Source: Macrostomum hystrix (lineage: Eukaryota; Platyhelminthes; Macrostomidae). Taken from it: 64,000 bases of DNA. This document shows, piece after piece, positions 33,483 through 43,600 of the stretch. The notes beneath the pieces are model-generated. The model did not search any database, was not told the origin of the DNA, and worked only from the letters and a program-made list of their open reading frames with translations. Position 1 is the stretch's first letter, and the number at the start of each line of letters is the position of its first letter. Location of the stretch: NCBI GenBank assembly GCA_950097015.1, contig CATNEN010000028.1:620001-684000 (forward strand), given 5' to 3'. The position numbers were made by a program, and so were the translations under genes.

Positions 33483-33749
33483 CTACTTATAGTAGCCCGG
33501 CTGGCCGCGCATCTCGTCCTCGGAGACTAGCGGCTTGCAGCCGGGCCTGAGCTCGATGCAGTGCTCATTGTTCATGAGCCAGATCAGCTTGTAATAGATG
33601 GCGGAAGCGGGCAGTGACCTGGCCGATCTTGAGAACTCTGTCGAGTCGCGCTCGCTCCCGGCCGCGGAGCTGCCGGCGCCACCAGTTGAAGCCGCGGAGC
33701 CCAGAGCGGAGATGACAGCCAACACGATCAGGTAGTTGACAGCGTGCAT
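33483..33749 (-). CDS. small secreted peptide precursor (candidate)
   Basis: This 88-aa frame starts with a strong signal peptide (MHAVNYLIVLAVISALGSAA). A Gly/Ala/Ser-rich propeptide follows, then a furin-type RSAR site at 41-44 and a 44-residue remainder. That remainder has exactly two cysteines (64 and 71, in HCIELRPGCKP) and ends QPGYYK. The layout of signal, spacer, basic cleavage site and one short disulfide loop is that of a peptide hormone or other small secreted effector. I do not recognise the family; the six-residue loop spacing equals that of allatostatin-C/somatostatin types, but the loop sequence differs. A possible splice acceptor (CAATATTAG) lies 10 bases upstream of the ATG. 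Codon composition is GC-rich like the other genes here, unlike the surrounding AT-rich DNA. Expression is unproven. Confidence 0.65.
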   Translation of the reverse strand: MHAVNYLIVLAVISALGSAASTGGAGSSAAGSERDSTEFSRSARSLPASAIYYKLIWLMNNEHCIELRPGCKPLVSEDEMRGQPGYYK

Positions 33750-34485
33750 TTTTCCTTTTCTAATATTGGAATTCTCGATTGGCTTGGCTTATTTTTTAGC
33801 AAGCTGCCGGGGTAACGCAAAGTGTGTCCTTTAGGCGTCTGCTCGGTGTGAATTATATGCTCAACATCTGGGGTGGGGGGATGGCTCAGCCGGATTGGTC
33901 TGAAATCAAGGACGCGGTCAACTTGGAAATCTTCTGACAAATCAAGGATGAAGGCGAGGAGGGAATTTTTCCTAGCACCGATCTTTCATTAGGAAAGCGT
34001 CTGATTTCCAACAAACCGAATTGCCTCAGTCTTCAAAGCAAAGAGCCCGTCTTAAACTCTGGAGTCCTAAATAGGAGTAGAAAAAAATAGGCACATATTT
34101 GACTGCCACCCAATGAAGCGATGATGCGGAAAGTATTTAGAATTTTTTCATTTTAATGATTAGTTGAAGATGACTTTGATGTGTTCTATGTGTTAAATTT
34201 TGATTCAACACCTGTTTTAGACTTTTTTTTATCGATTCAGCATCTCAGAGTTGATAAATATTTTGTCTAATGACAGTCAGAAATGCTTTACTGAGATGTG
34301 ATTAACAGATAATGCAGAGTGATTCGGCCTCCACAATCGCTGAAGGACGTTAATTGCGAATCTTAAGCTGAGACAGATAAATAAGAAATTAAGGTGAAAA
34401 TAATATCTCAATGACAATTTGCCCAGCCGAATTTTAGCCTGTGACTCTTGTTGCGATTCTAAAACGGCTTTAGTTGCTATTCTAG
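33750..34485. other. intergenic; edge resembles the 19-bp minisatellite
   Basis: No gene is seen. The last 45 bases (CTTGTTGCGATTCTA, TTGCTATTCTAG) look like diverged units of the minisatellite that resumes at 35731, on the other side of the transposon. Confidence 0.45.
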
Positions 34486-35730
34486 TATAGCTTTTTGCGT
34501 TCAATTTTGGACAGCGGGCTTTCAATTTCGGCAAGGGTCTATGTGTCAGTCTCCCATCCCCTCCCATTGGTGTCTATGGCCAGAAAATGCACAGACGGGC
34601 TTTCAAATTCGACAGCGGGCAATCAATTTCGGCATGCAACCGGATTGACTGGAACTTCTTTCTTACTGGAAATCCTCAGCTCGTGGCAGCTGTCTATGGT
34701 AGAAGCAGCTTCTGCTTCTACCATTTGTTGGCTTGACTGCTCGCTAATTTGACAGAGATCACAGAGGGAGAAAGTTTAGCAACACTGAGTCTTCTCTGTT
34801 AAAATCTAACAGTTTAACATGGAGCATCGGCAGTATGCAACGATATCCAGAGACAAAAGAGATCTTGTCATCCAGGCTTGGCAGCGCGGAGAACCGCTGG
34901 AATACTTCGAGTGCGAGGAAAGGCAGTTCTCAGATTGGTGCACACTCAGAAGAGCCCTGGACTCAACCTCATTCTGGCAACTTCTCCTACTATCGGCTTG
35001 GTGGAGTATGGCCTTGAGATCGGTTCTGTGAACCGTGAGCGCGTGCAGATTTTGGTCCCTCGAATCTGCCAGAGCGTTGCTGCTCATCTGCCAGAGGCCA
35101 TCAGTGTGTGATTCTGCTGGATGGGGCTCGGTTTCACCAGGGGCTGGAATTTGAAGGTCGCATCAGCTTCCGCACCTTGCCGCCATACTCACCATTCCTG
35201 AACCCAGTGGAGCTGGCACACAGTGCGTTCAAGGCTGCAGTGAAGCGCCAACTGAGTCAGCCAGTTGTTCTGCAGGAATTTGCTCTTATTCCGGAGGACA
35301 TGAGCGCTAGGGACTGGAGGATAATGGTGTTGCAGCGCTGTGGTGTTGAGGCAATCGATGCCATCACCCAGCAGAAGTGCGGTGCTTGGTTTCAGCACAC
35401 CTGCGATTCATCCCTCCATACTTGGCTAGAGAAAACATTTTGGTATAAATGTTGACTATCTTCGTCTTTGTGGTCCGACTTGTTTCACACGTTCGCGACT
35501 CTATCGTAGTGTCCCAGTTTGCATTGAATTCATTCAACAAAATGTTCGCGTTTAGTTCAAATGTTTGCTCAAGTGGACTAATGCCGAAATTGATTGCCCG
35601 CTGTCGAATTTGAAAGCCCGTCTGTGCATTTTCTGGCCATAGACACCAATGGGAGGGGAAGGGAGACTGACACATAGACCCTTGCCGAAATTGAAAGCCC
35701 GCTGTCCAAAATTGAACGCAAAAAGCTATA
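34486..35730 (+). mobile_element. IS630/Tc1-like transposon with 150-bp TIRs, degenerate
   Basis: Inverted repeats at 34486-34635 and 35581-35730 differ at about one position over 150 bp. The outer end reads TAGCTTTTTGCGTTCAATTT and is flanked by TA, as expected for this superfamily. Each repeat contains several copies of GGGCTTTCAATTTCGG-like motifs, which could be transposase-binding sites. The interior carries a broken transposase (separate entry). The element is 1.25 kb, and the close match of its repeats suggests fairly recent activity of the family. Confidence 0.9.
34820..35455 (+). pseudogene. IS630/Tc1-like transposase, internally deleted and frameshifted
   Basis: The N-terminal piece MEHRQYATISRDKRDLVIQA looks like a helix-turn-helix start. 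After about 35 codons the reading becomes discontinuous. In another frame come SPTIGLVEYGLEIGSV and RICQSVAAHLPEA, a frameshift near 35107, then ILLDGARFHQG (second catalytic Asp) and LPPYSPFLNPVELAHSAFK, ending TWLEKTFWYKC. The first catalytic Asp block is absent. The coding span is about 640 bp against roughly 1 kb for an intact family member. Confidence 0.85.
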
Positions 35731-36620
35731 GTAGTTTCTTGCTGCGATTCTAGTACCAGTTTCTTGTTGTGATTCTAGTTTCTTGCTGCGATTCTAGTTT
35801 CTTGCTGCGATTCTAGTACCAGTTTCTTGCTGTGATTCTAGTTTCTTGCTGCGATTCTAGTACCAGTTTCTTGCTGCGATTCTAGTACCAGTTTCTTGCT
35901 GTGATTCTAGTTTCTTGCTGCGATTCTAGTACCAGTTTCTTGCTGCGATTCTAGTTTCTTGCTGCGATTCTAGTTTCTTGCTGCGATTCTAGTTTCTTGC
36001 TTCGATTCCAGTTTCTTGCTTCGATTTTAGTTTCTTGCTTCGATTCCAGTTTCTTGCTGCGATTCTAGTTCCAGTTTCTGGCGGCGATTCCAGTTTCTTG
36101 CTTCGACTCTAGTTTCTTGCTTCGATTCTAGTTTCTTGCTTCGATTCCAGTTTCTTGCTTCGATTCCAGTTTCTTGCTGCGATTCTAGTAATTGTTTTTT
36201 GCCTGGATTTTAGTAATGGTTTCTTTCTGCGATTCTAGTACCAGTTTCTTGCTGCGATTCTAGTACCAGTTTCTTGCTGTGATTCTAGTTTCTTGCTGCG
36301 ATTCTAGTACCAGTTTCTTGCTGCGATTCTAGTTTCTTGCTGCGATTCTAGTTTCTTGCTGCGATTCTAGTTTCTTGCTTCGATTCCAGTTTCTTGCTTC
36401 GATTTTAGTTTCTTGCTTCGATTCCAGTTTCTTGCTGCGATTCTAGTTCCAGTTTCTGGCGGCGATTCCAGTTTCTTGCTTCGACTCTAGTTTCTTGCTT
36501 CGATTCTAGTTTCTTGCTTCGATTCCAGTTTCTTGCTTCGATTCCAGTTTCTTGCTGCGATTCTAGTAATTGTTTTTTGCCTGGATTTTAGTAATGGTTT
36601 CTTTCTGCGATTCTACCAAC
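35731..36620. repeat. 19-bp minisatellite with 378-bp higher-order duplication
   Basis: Basic unit TTTCTTGCTGCGATTCTAG, with TACCAG spacers and variants (TTCGATTCCAG, GCTGTGATTC). A block of about 378 bp is repeated: the distinctive ATTGTTTTTTGCCTGGATTT occurs at 36191 and 36569. Two rounds of amplification are therefore visible, single units first and then a large segment. Confidence 0.95.
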
Positions 36621-37883
36621 GGCCTCTGGTGCGATTCTAATAACGAGTTTTGTTGCGATTCTTTCTGCTGCGATTTCTGCTACGATTCTGACCGTGAGAA
36701 CTTAAACACTTTCGACCAAGAATGTAGAATGGCTTTCAAAACGTGGTTTGTCGCGTTTACTGAATGACATGAACAATACATGCTGATAGAAAAGTTAGGG
36801 GGGCAAAAGTCCAAGTCAATTCTCGTTGTCTCTCCTCTTGTCTTTGACTTGTAATAAAAAAAGTCATTAACAATTTCCGGAGACATCTCGCTTCGAAATA
36901 CAGTTTTTGGTTTAATGCATTGAGCACAAGGCTCGCTCTCGACTCACTCTATTACGAGCCGCTGAAACCATTGTTCTTTGCATTTTTTCTGTGAAAAAGA
37001 GGCCGTTCCAAAAGTTGCACTATCTCTCTGGATAGACCAACTTTATCATTTTTGGCAAGCTTTTTGCTTTTTGCTGTTCTGTAATACAAAAAATACGGTT
37101 CTATACTCGATCAGCCGTGACTTTGCGTCATTGCAAATAAGCGCACAATGGCTTTTGCGGGTCTAAAAATAGAAAACGCCAAATCTTTATTCACTAGCAC
37201 GTGATCGAGGTTCTCGCTAAAAGCTAAGCATCTAATGGTTACCAGACCATTAGTCTCATGATTTCTAATTTGTTTCAATATAGATGAGATTAAGCTGTTT
37301 GCTGTGGAAACCATGCAGCCTTGAATCCATGGCAATAAAGTGCTAATGACTGAATCCGTTCAGGGGCTCAAGAGCACGCAAAGTGAAATTCATGGTAGTC
37401 AGGAGTAGCTTTCCTCATTCAGCAGTAAAAATTAAATGTAAAACAATGGCTGCATGCGAGCAAACTGTTAAATGGTAGATTTATGCTAGGCTTCCGAGTG
37501 CGTAACCATAGACTATTTACGCACTAGGAAGCCTAGCATAAGTGCATTGATTTATGACCAAGTGCGTGTGCGCAAGACCAGCTCCTTCGGCCCATAGACA
37601 ATACCCGTCTGGGATTTACTGCATAGTAGCTCAGAAGAGGGATGGCACGGAGATCAAGTGAGGCATCATTTACCGCACAGTTGCGGAATTTACTGCACAC
37701 TTCAATCTATTTCTTTGATGGCCTTTGGGCCATAAACTATACACGAGCTTGAGACGTTTACGCACACTTGGTTATATGTCAATGGAATTGCATGGTAAAC
37801 TTAACATGTAGAAGTTAAACGAATGGCATGCGTTCAAGTGTTTACTACGAGTATACAAGCGAAGCGAGTTAACCAGCTTTCTA
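36621..37883. other. intergenic with a 24-bp-arm hairpin
   Basis: No gene is seen. An inverted repeat at 37482-37505 and 37517-37540 (TATGCTAGGCTTCC, one mismatch, 11-base loop) could form a stable hairpin. Confidence 0.5.
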
Positions 37884-38659
37884 CGAGGGGTGTTGCAAAA
37901 GTTTCCGGACTAATGCTAATCCTGGTGACAACTCGTGTTTGATTTGGCTGAGAATTTATGTCTATGGTATTCAGCCGTAGAAAAGATTTTTCCTTAATTT
38001 TATGCAGCTTAGTCAACCACAGCATACATGAGGGCCAAAATAGGTTGCAACCCTTTGAAGCTGTTGACACGATTTTTCACAAACCAAAACTGAGCGAAAA
38101 TGAGTCGACCGAAGAATCCATCGGAGTTCGGGTCTAAGGAAAGCCAGCGCCACTTTATCATGAGATGCCAACGACAGGGCAAAACAGCCGATTTCCGATT
38201 TCCACCGATTTTCGCCTCTTTGGCCCAATGAAGATGCCAATGCGGGGCGAGATCTTCACAACGCGCGGGAAGGTCATCGAAGCAGCCAACAAGTCTCTAC
38301 GTCAGTTCGATGCCAGCTTCTGGGGGTCTGGCTTCGACAAGCTGATTGAGCGCTACCGAAAATGCATCTCCGTAAATGGCGAATACGTGGAGCGGGCCAG
38401 CAATCAACCTGTGGACGCATCCGGCGATAGAAGCGACAGTGACAGTGATTGGTAGCTGTAACTGGGAAATCGTATTTCATGACTATAATAATCTAGTGTA
38501 CAATCGCTTATTACTTTGGACTATCAACTCCAAACTTTCTGAAACTTTATAATATTATGAAATACAGTTGCCTGTTCATCTGTTTAAATTTTTTGCTGAA
38601 TCAGACTAAAATTATCCCCATGACGAGCATTAGTCCGGAAACTTTTGCAACACCCCTTG
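37884..38659 (+). mobile_element. internally deleted mariner element
   Basis: Terminal inverted repeats of about 31 bp (AGGGGTGTTGCAAAAGTTTC followed by CGGACTAATGC) lie at both ends, next to TA dinucleotides (37882-37883 and 38660-38661). At 776 bp it is shorter than intact mariners (about 1.3 kb). Only the C-terminal end of a transposase is left, so it cannot move by itself. Confidence 0.9.
38101..38455 (+). pseudogene. mariner transposase C-terminal remnant
   Basis: The frame at 38165-38455 reads DFRLFGPMKMPMRGEIF, then ERYRKCISVNGEYVE. This is the conserved end of mariner transposases: the catalytic-Asp LFGPLK block and the final KCI..GEYVE block. The upstream frame from 38101 (MSRPKNPSEFG) is not continuous with it. 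The HTH region and the first two catalytic aspartates are missing. Confidence 0.85.
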
Positions 38660-38863
38660 TATATTTAGCTACCAGCGACCCCGGTTATAGGAACCTAAAT
38701 TTCTTAGCACTGCGACCACTTTTTTATCATAGCTTGTCGGAGGATGGGAAGCTTCCGAGTCCAGGAAGCATGCTGGCCGTTCGATCGTAAAGATTGCATT
38801 GGTATAGCGTGCTCTAACAGTTCGCTTACATTAATTGTGCTACCATTTATATAGAATCTGGAC

Positions 38864-39412
38864 GCACGCTTTGAGTGTACGGTTTGACGCACGCTTTTAG
38901 TGTATGGTTTGACGCACGCTTTGAGTGTATGGTTTGACGCACGCTTTGAGTGTATGGTTTGAGGCACGCTTTTAGTGTATGGTTTGAGGCACGCTTTGAG
39001 TGTATGGTTTGAGGCACGCTTTGAGTGTACGGTTTGACGCACGCTTTGAGTGTACGGTTTGACGCACGCTTTGAGTGTATGGTTTGACGCACGCTTTGAG
39101 TGTACGGTTTGACGCACGCTTTGAGTGTACGGTTTGACGCACGCTTTGAGTGTACGGTTTGACGCACGCTTTGAGCGTATGGTTTGACGCACGCTTTGAG
39201 TGTATGGTTTGACGCACGCTTTGAGTGTACGGTTTGACGCACGCTTTGAGTGTATGGTTTGACGCACGCTTTGAGTGTACGGGTTGACGCACGCTTTGAG
39301 TGTATGGTTTGACGCACGCTTTGAGTGTACGGTTTGACGCACGCTTTGAGTGTACGGTTTGACGCACGCTTTGAGTGTATGGTTTGACGCACGCTTTGAG
39401 TGTATGGTTCAT
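38864..39412. repeat. 25-bp minisatellite, about 22 copies
   Basis: Unit ACGCACGCTTTGAGTGTAYG plus GTTTG. Variants include GAGGCACG, TTTTAGTG and one GAGCGTATGG. The unit is not a multiple of 3, but three minus-strand frames stay open by chance because the 25-bp unit has few stop triplets. Confidence 0.95.
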
Positions 39413-40054
39413 AGAAACTTCAGAGGCTAATGTGTTTTAGTTCTTTAAGTATATAATAGAGCATTGTGTCCTTAGATAAATTCTCTTTATGCGTCCGATT
39501 TTTTGTCCAATTTTTTGACAAAAATTTGAGTTCAAATTTTCAGTAGAAGCAGCAATTTAAGGATTTTAAGGTAATAATTTGTTACAAAATAGTGCGACAC
39601 GAAAAGTTTACTATAGATCAGAGAGGCAATGCAGAAAAGCAAAACAGAAAAGAGAATAGGAATCGTTCTGATCCTCAAAGAGCCTTAAGACTGACTGTAC
39701 TGCGTCAGCAGGACTGATTGGGATAATCTATGCAGCCCAGACCAGGTGCTGCCTTAATCTATTAGTCAATAAGAGCCTCGGAGGTCCCATTGTCTCTAAC
39801 GCGTGGAGCCCAAACAGCTTGGTTGGTCCATTCCATGATCTGGCAGCAACAGCAGCTGAAAGGAATTAGTTTGTCTCAATATAGAAAATATTCCGAATTT
39901 TCTTAGCCGTCAAGCGCTGCTTTGAAGAAGTAAAAGCAAACTGTACGGAAACTACATCCGCTGCACAGCTAACTGTTTTCTTCCTTCGTAGGTAAAATAC
40001 ATTTTCAATTATCTATTTAACTTTTAGCATAAATACTTCATAGGTAGAGTAGAA
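39413..40054. other. intergenic, no gene seen
   Basis: I see nothing supported here. Confidence 0.35.
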
Positions 40055-40580
40055 GCATGGGACGGATGAGACTAGAACGATGGGACGGATGAGACTAGAA
40101 CAATCGGACAGATGAGACTAGAGCAATGGGACAGATGAGACTAGAACAATCGGACAGATGGGACTAGAACAATCGGACAGATGAGACCAGAACAATGGGA
40201 CGGATGAGACTAGAGCAATCGGACAGATGAGACTAGAGCAATCGGACAGATGAGACTAGAGCAATGAGACGGATGAGATTAAACGAATGGGATAGATGAG
40301 ACTAGAAAAATGGAACAGATGAGACTAGAACAATGGGACAGATGAGACTAGAACAATGGGACAGATGAGACTAGAACAATGGGATGGATGAGACCAGAAC
40401 AATCGGACAGATGAGACCAGAATAATGGGACGGATGAGATTAAAAGAATGGGACAGATGAGACTAGAACAATGGGACAGATGAGACTAGAACAATGGGAT
40501 GGATGAGACCAGAACAATGGGACAGATGAGACTAGTACAATCGGACAGATGATACTAGAACAATGGGACAGATGAGACAC
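40055..40580. repeat. 23-bp minisatellite, about 22 copies
   Basis: Unit GGGACAGATGAGACTAGAAC plus AAT, with CGGACAG and GGGACGG variants. It ends about 100 bp upstream of the ATG of the module-protein gene, so it lies in the promoter region or, if transcribed, in the 5' untranslated region. Confidence 0.95.
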
Positions 40581-40677
40581 AGATAAGTAACGCAGAACCA
40601 AATATTCAACTTTCTGCAGCAGTTACACCACATAGCGACAGAATCGGAGCAGTCAGGAACAAGTCAAGCTCTGGCCG

Positions 40678-43600
40678 ATGGCTTTGGCCGTGTCTTTCGT
40701 TGTCTGTGCCGTCATTGCCTGCCTGCTGGGTGGCCCCACCAATGGCGCCTCGATTAAGTGCACCTTCGGAGGCGTGCAAATACCTGTAAATGACACCTAC
40801 ACTTACCTGCAGGGCTGTCATGAGATAACGTGCGTCTGCGATCCTAACTTGCAGCAGATGTGCAAGGGCGTGCCTAGTAAGTGCCACAAGGCTAATTTGC
40901 CATTAGAAATTCAAGTGGAAAGGATTAGCGATCAATTTGCGATTGTGGCCGCGTATTTTGCCTAAAGCTGCGCTCGTTTATTACGGATATTTGTAGGGTC
41001 TGAGGGGCACATTCAGAGACTGAGGGATGGTGGACACATTCAGAGACTGGGGGATGGTGTGGACACATTCAAAGACTGAGGGATGGTGGACACATTCAGA
41101 GACTGAGGGATGGTGGACACAATTCATAGACTGAGGGATGGTGGACACAATTCAGAGACTGAGGGATGGTGGACACAATTCAGAGACTAAGGGATGGTGG
41201 ACACATTCAGAGACTGAGGGATGGTGGACACAATTCAGAGACTGAGGGATGGACACATTCAGAGACTGAGGGATGGTGGACACATTCAGAGACTGGGGGA
41301 TGGTGGACACAATTCAGAGACTGAGGGATGGTGGACACATTCAGAGACTGAGGGATGGTGGACACATTCAGAGACTGAGGGATGGTGGACACAATTCAGA
41401 GACTAAGGGATGGTGGACACAATTCAGAGACTGAGGGATGGTGGACACATTCAGAGACTGGGGGATGGTGGACACAATTCAGAGACTGAGGGATGGTGGA
41501 CACATTCAGAGACTGAGGGATGGTGGACACATTCAGAGACTGGGGGATGGTGGACACAATTCAGAGACTGAGGGATGGTGGACACATTCAGAGACTGAGG
41601 GATGGTGGACACATTCAGAGACTGGGGGATGGTGGACACAATTCAGAGACTGAGGGATGGTGGACACAATTCAGAGACTGAAAGATGCTGGACAAAATAC
41701 AGAGACAGAAAATTCAGAGACTGAGGGATGGTGGACACAATTCAGGGACTAAGAATTCAAAGACTGAGGGATGGTGGATACAATTCAGAGACTGAGAATT
41801 CTGAGACTGACAGATGTTGGACGCTTTCAGAGACAGAGAATTCTGAGACTGAGGGATGGTGGACGCTTTCAGAGACAGAGAATTCTGAGACTGAGGGATG
41901 GTGGACTCATTCAGAGACAGAGGGATGGTGGACACATTCAGAGACTGAGAGATGGTGGACACAATTCAGGGACTAAGAATTCAAAGACTGAGGGATGGTG
42001 GACACAATTCAGGGACTAAGAATTCAGAGACTGAGGTATGGTGGACACAATTCAGGGACTAAGAATTCAAAGACTGAGGGATGGTGGACACTTTCATAGA
42101 CTGAGGGATGGTGGACACATTCAGAGACTGAGAATTCTGAGACTGACGGATGTTGGACGCTTTCAGAGACTGAGAATTCTGAGACTGAGGGATGGTGGAC
42201 ACATTCAGAGACTGGGAATTCTGAGACTGACGGATGTTGGACGCTTTCAGAGACCGAGAATTCTGAGACTGAGGGATGGTGGACACATTCAGAGACTGAG
42301 GGTAGGTGGACACATTCAGAGACTGGGAATTCTGAGACTGACGGATGTTGGACGCTTTCAGAGACCGAGAATTCTGAGACTGAGGGATGGTGGACACATT
42401 CAGAGACTGAGGGTAGGTGGACACATTCAGAGACTGGGAATTCTGAGACTGACGGATGTTGGACGCTTTCAGAGACCGAGAATTCTGAGACTGAGGGATG
42501 GTGGACACATTGGAGAGACGAGACACAGCAGAGACGAGAAACGGCAGAGATGAAGCTGGATGGGGGGCTGGTCAGGCTAGGGCTGTTTTTGAGCTTTGCG
42601 GTCCCGCAATAGCCGAAGTTCGCAGACCCACTGATCTATTATTCCGATAACTAAAGGTCAGTACTCGATTAAAAACCGTTGGCAATCTCTAAAAGAATCA
42701 CTAATTTTAGGGGTAGCTGTTATCATCATCTCACCATCTCTCCATCTTGCTTTGTCATCCCATCTGTAAAGCTAGGATAAATCATTTATCCTGTCTTCAA
42801 ATATATTTTTAGCAGCAGAAATTGCACCGACGTCAGCCAGGGCATTATAATTGTTAATCTGAGCTGAGCTCCAGAGCTAGCATCTTGCCTCTGATCCGAT
42901 AATCTATAATCATTTTTTAATCTGAAACCACACGACCGGGTCTCAGTCACCGAAGCAGGCAGACAGGTCATGAAATGATCTAATGTATTTTTCAGCGTCC
43001 TAAAGTGTCAACACTAGTAGAGCAGATAAGGATGCAAAGAATGCTGAGTAGATGTCAGAAGACAACAAGATGGCGGTTTCAGACATCAGTATTATGCTTC
43101 TAGTCCGAACACTAGATTACAGTTACTAGATTACTAGTTACTAGATTACTAGATTACTAGTTACTAGATTACTTGTTACTAGATTACTAGATTACTAGTT
43201 ACTAGATTACTTGTTACTAGATTACTAGATTACTAGTTACTAGATTACTAGTTACTAGATTACTAGTTACTAGATTACTAGTTACTAGATTACTAGTTAC
43301 TTTACTAGATTACTAGTTACTAGATTACTAGTTACTTTACTAGATTACTAGTTACTAGATTACTAGTTACTTTACTAGATTACTAGTTACTAGATTACTA
43401 GTTACTAGATTACTAGTTACTAGATTCCTAGTATTATGCTTCCCTGACTTTTTTATTGTCAGACAGTGGTATACACTCACTGTGCATTGGGGTGTTATGC
43501 CCCTCACCTAAATTAAAAAGCCGTGGATTCGAGCTCAGGGGCCTTGGTGTTACAGAAAGCGCGCCACGGCAATTACGAAAACTACGACAATGACAACCTG

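Noticed and set aside
38704-39412. Three overlapping minus-strand frames of 146-212 codons
   Set aside because: All three phases of a 25-bp repeat are open by lack of stop triplets. No coding evidence.
41207-42553. Several 60-170-codon frames in intron 1 of the module protein
   Set aside because: They are open phases of the 25-27-bp minisatellite and lie within a well-supported intron.
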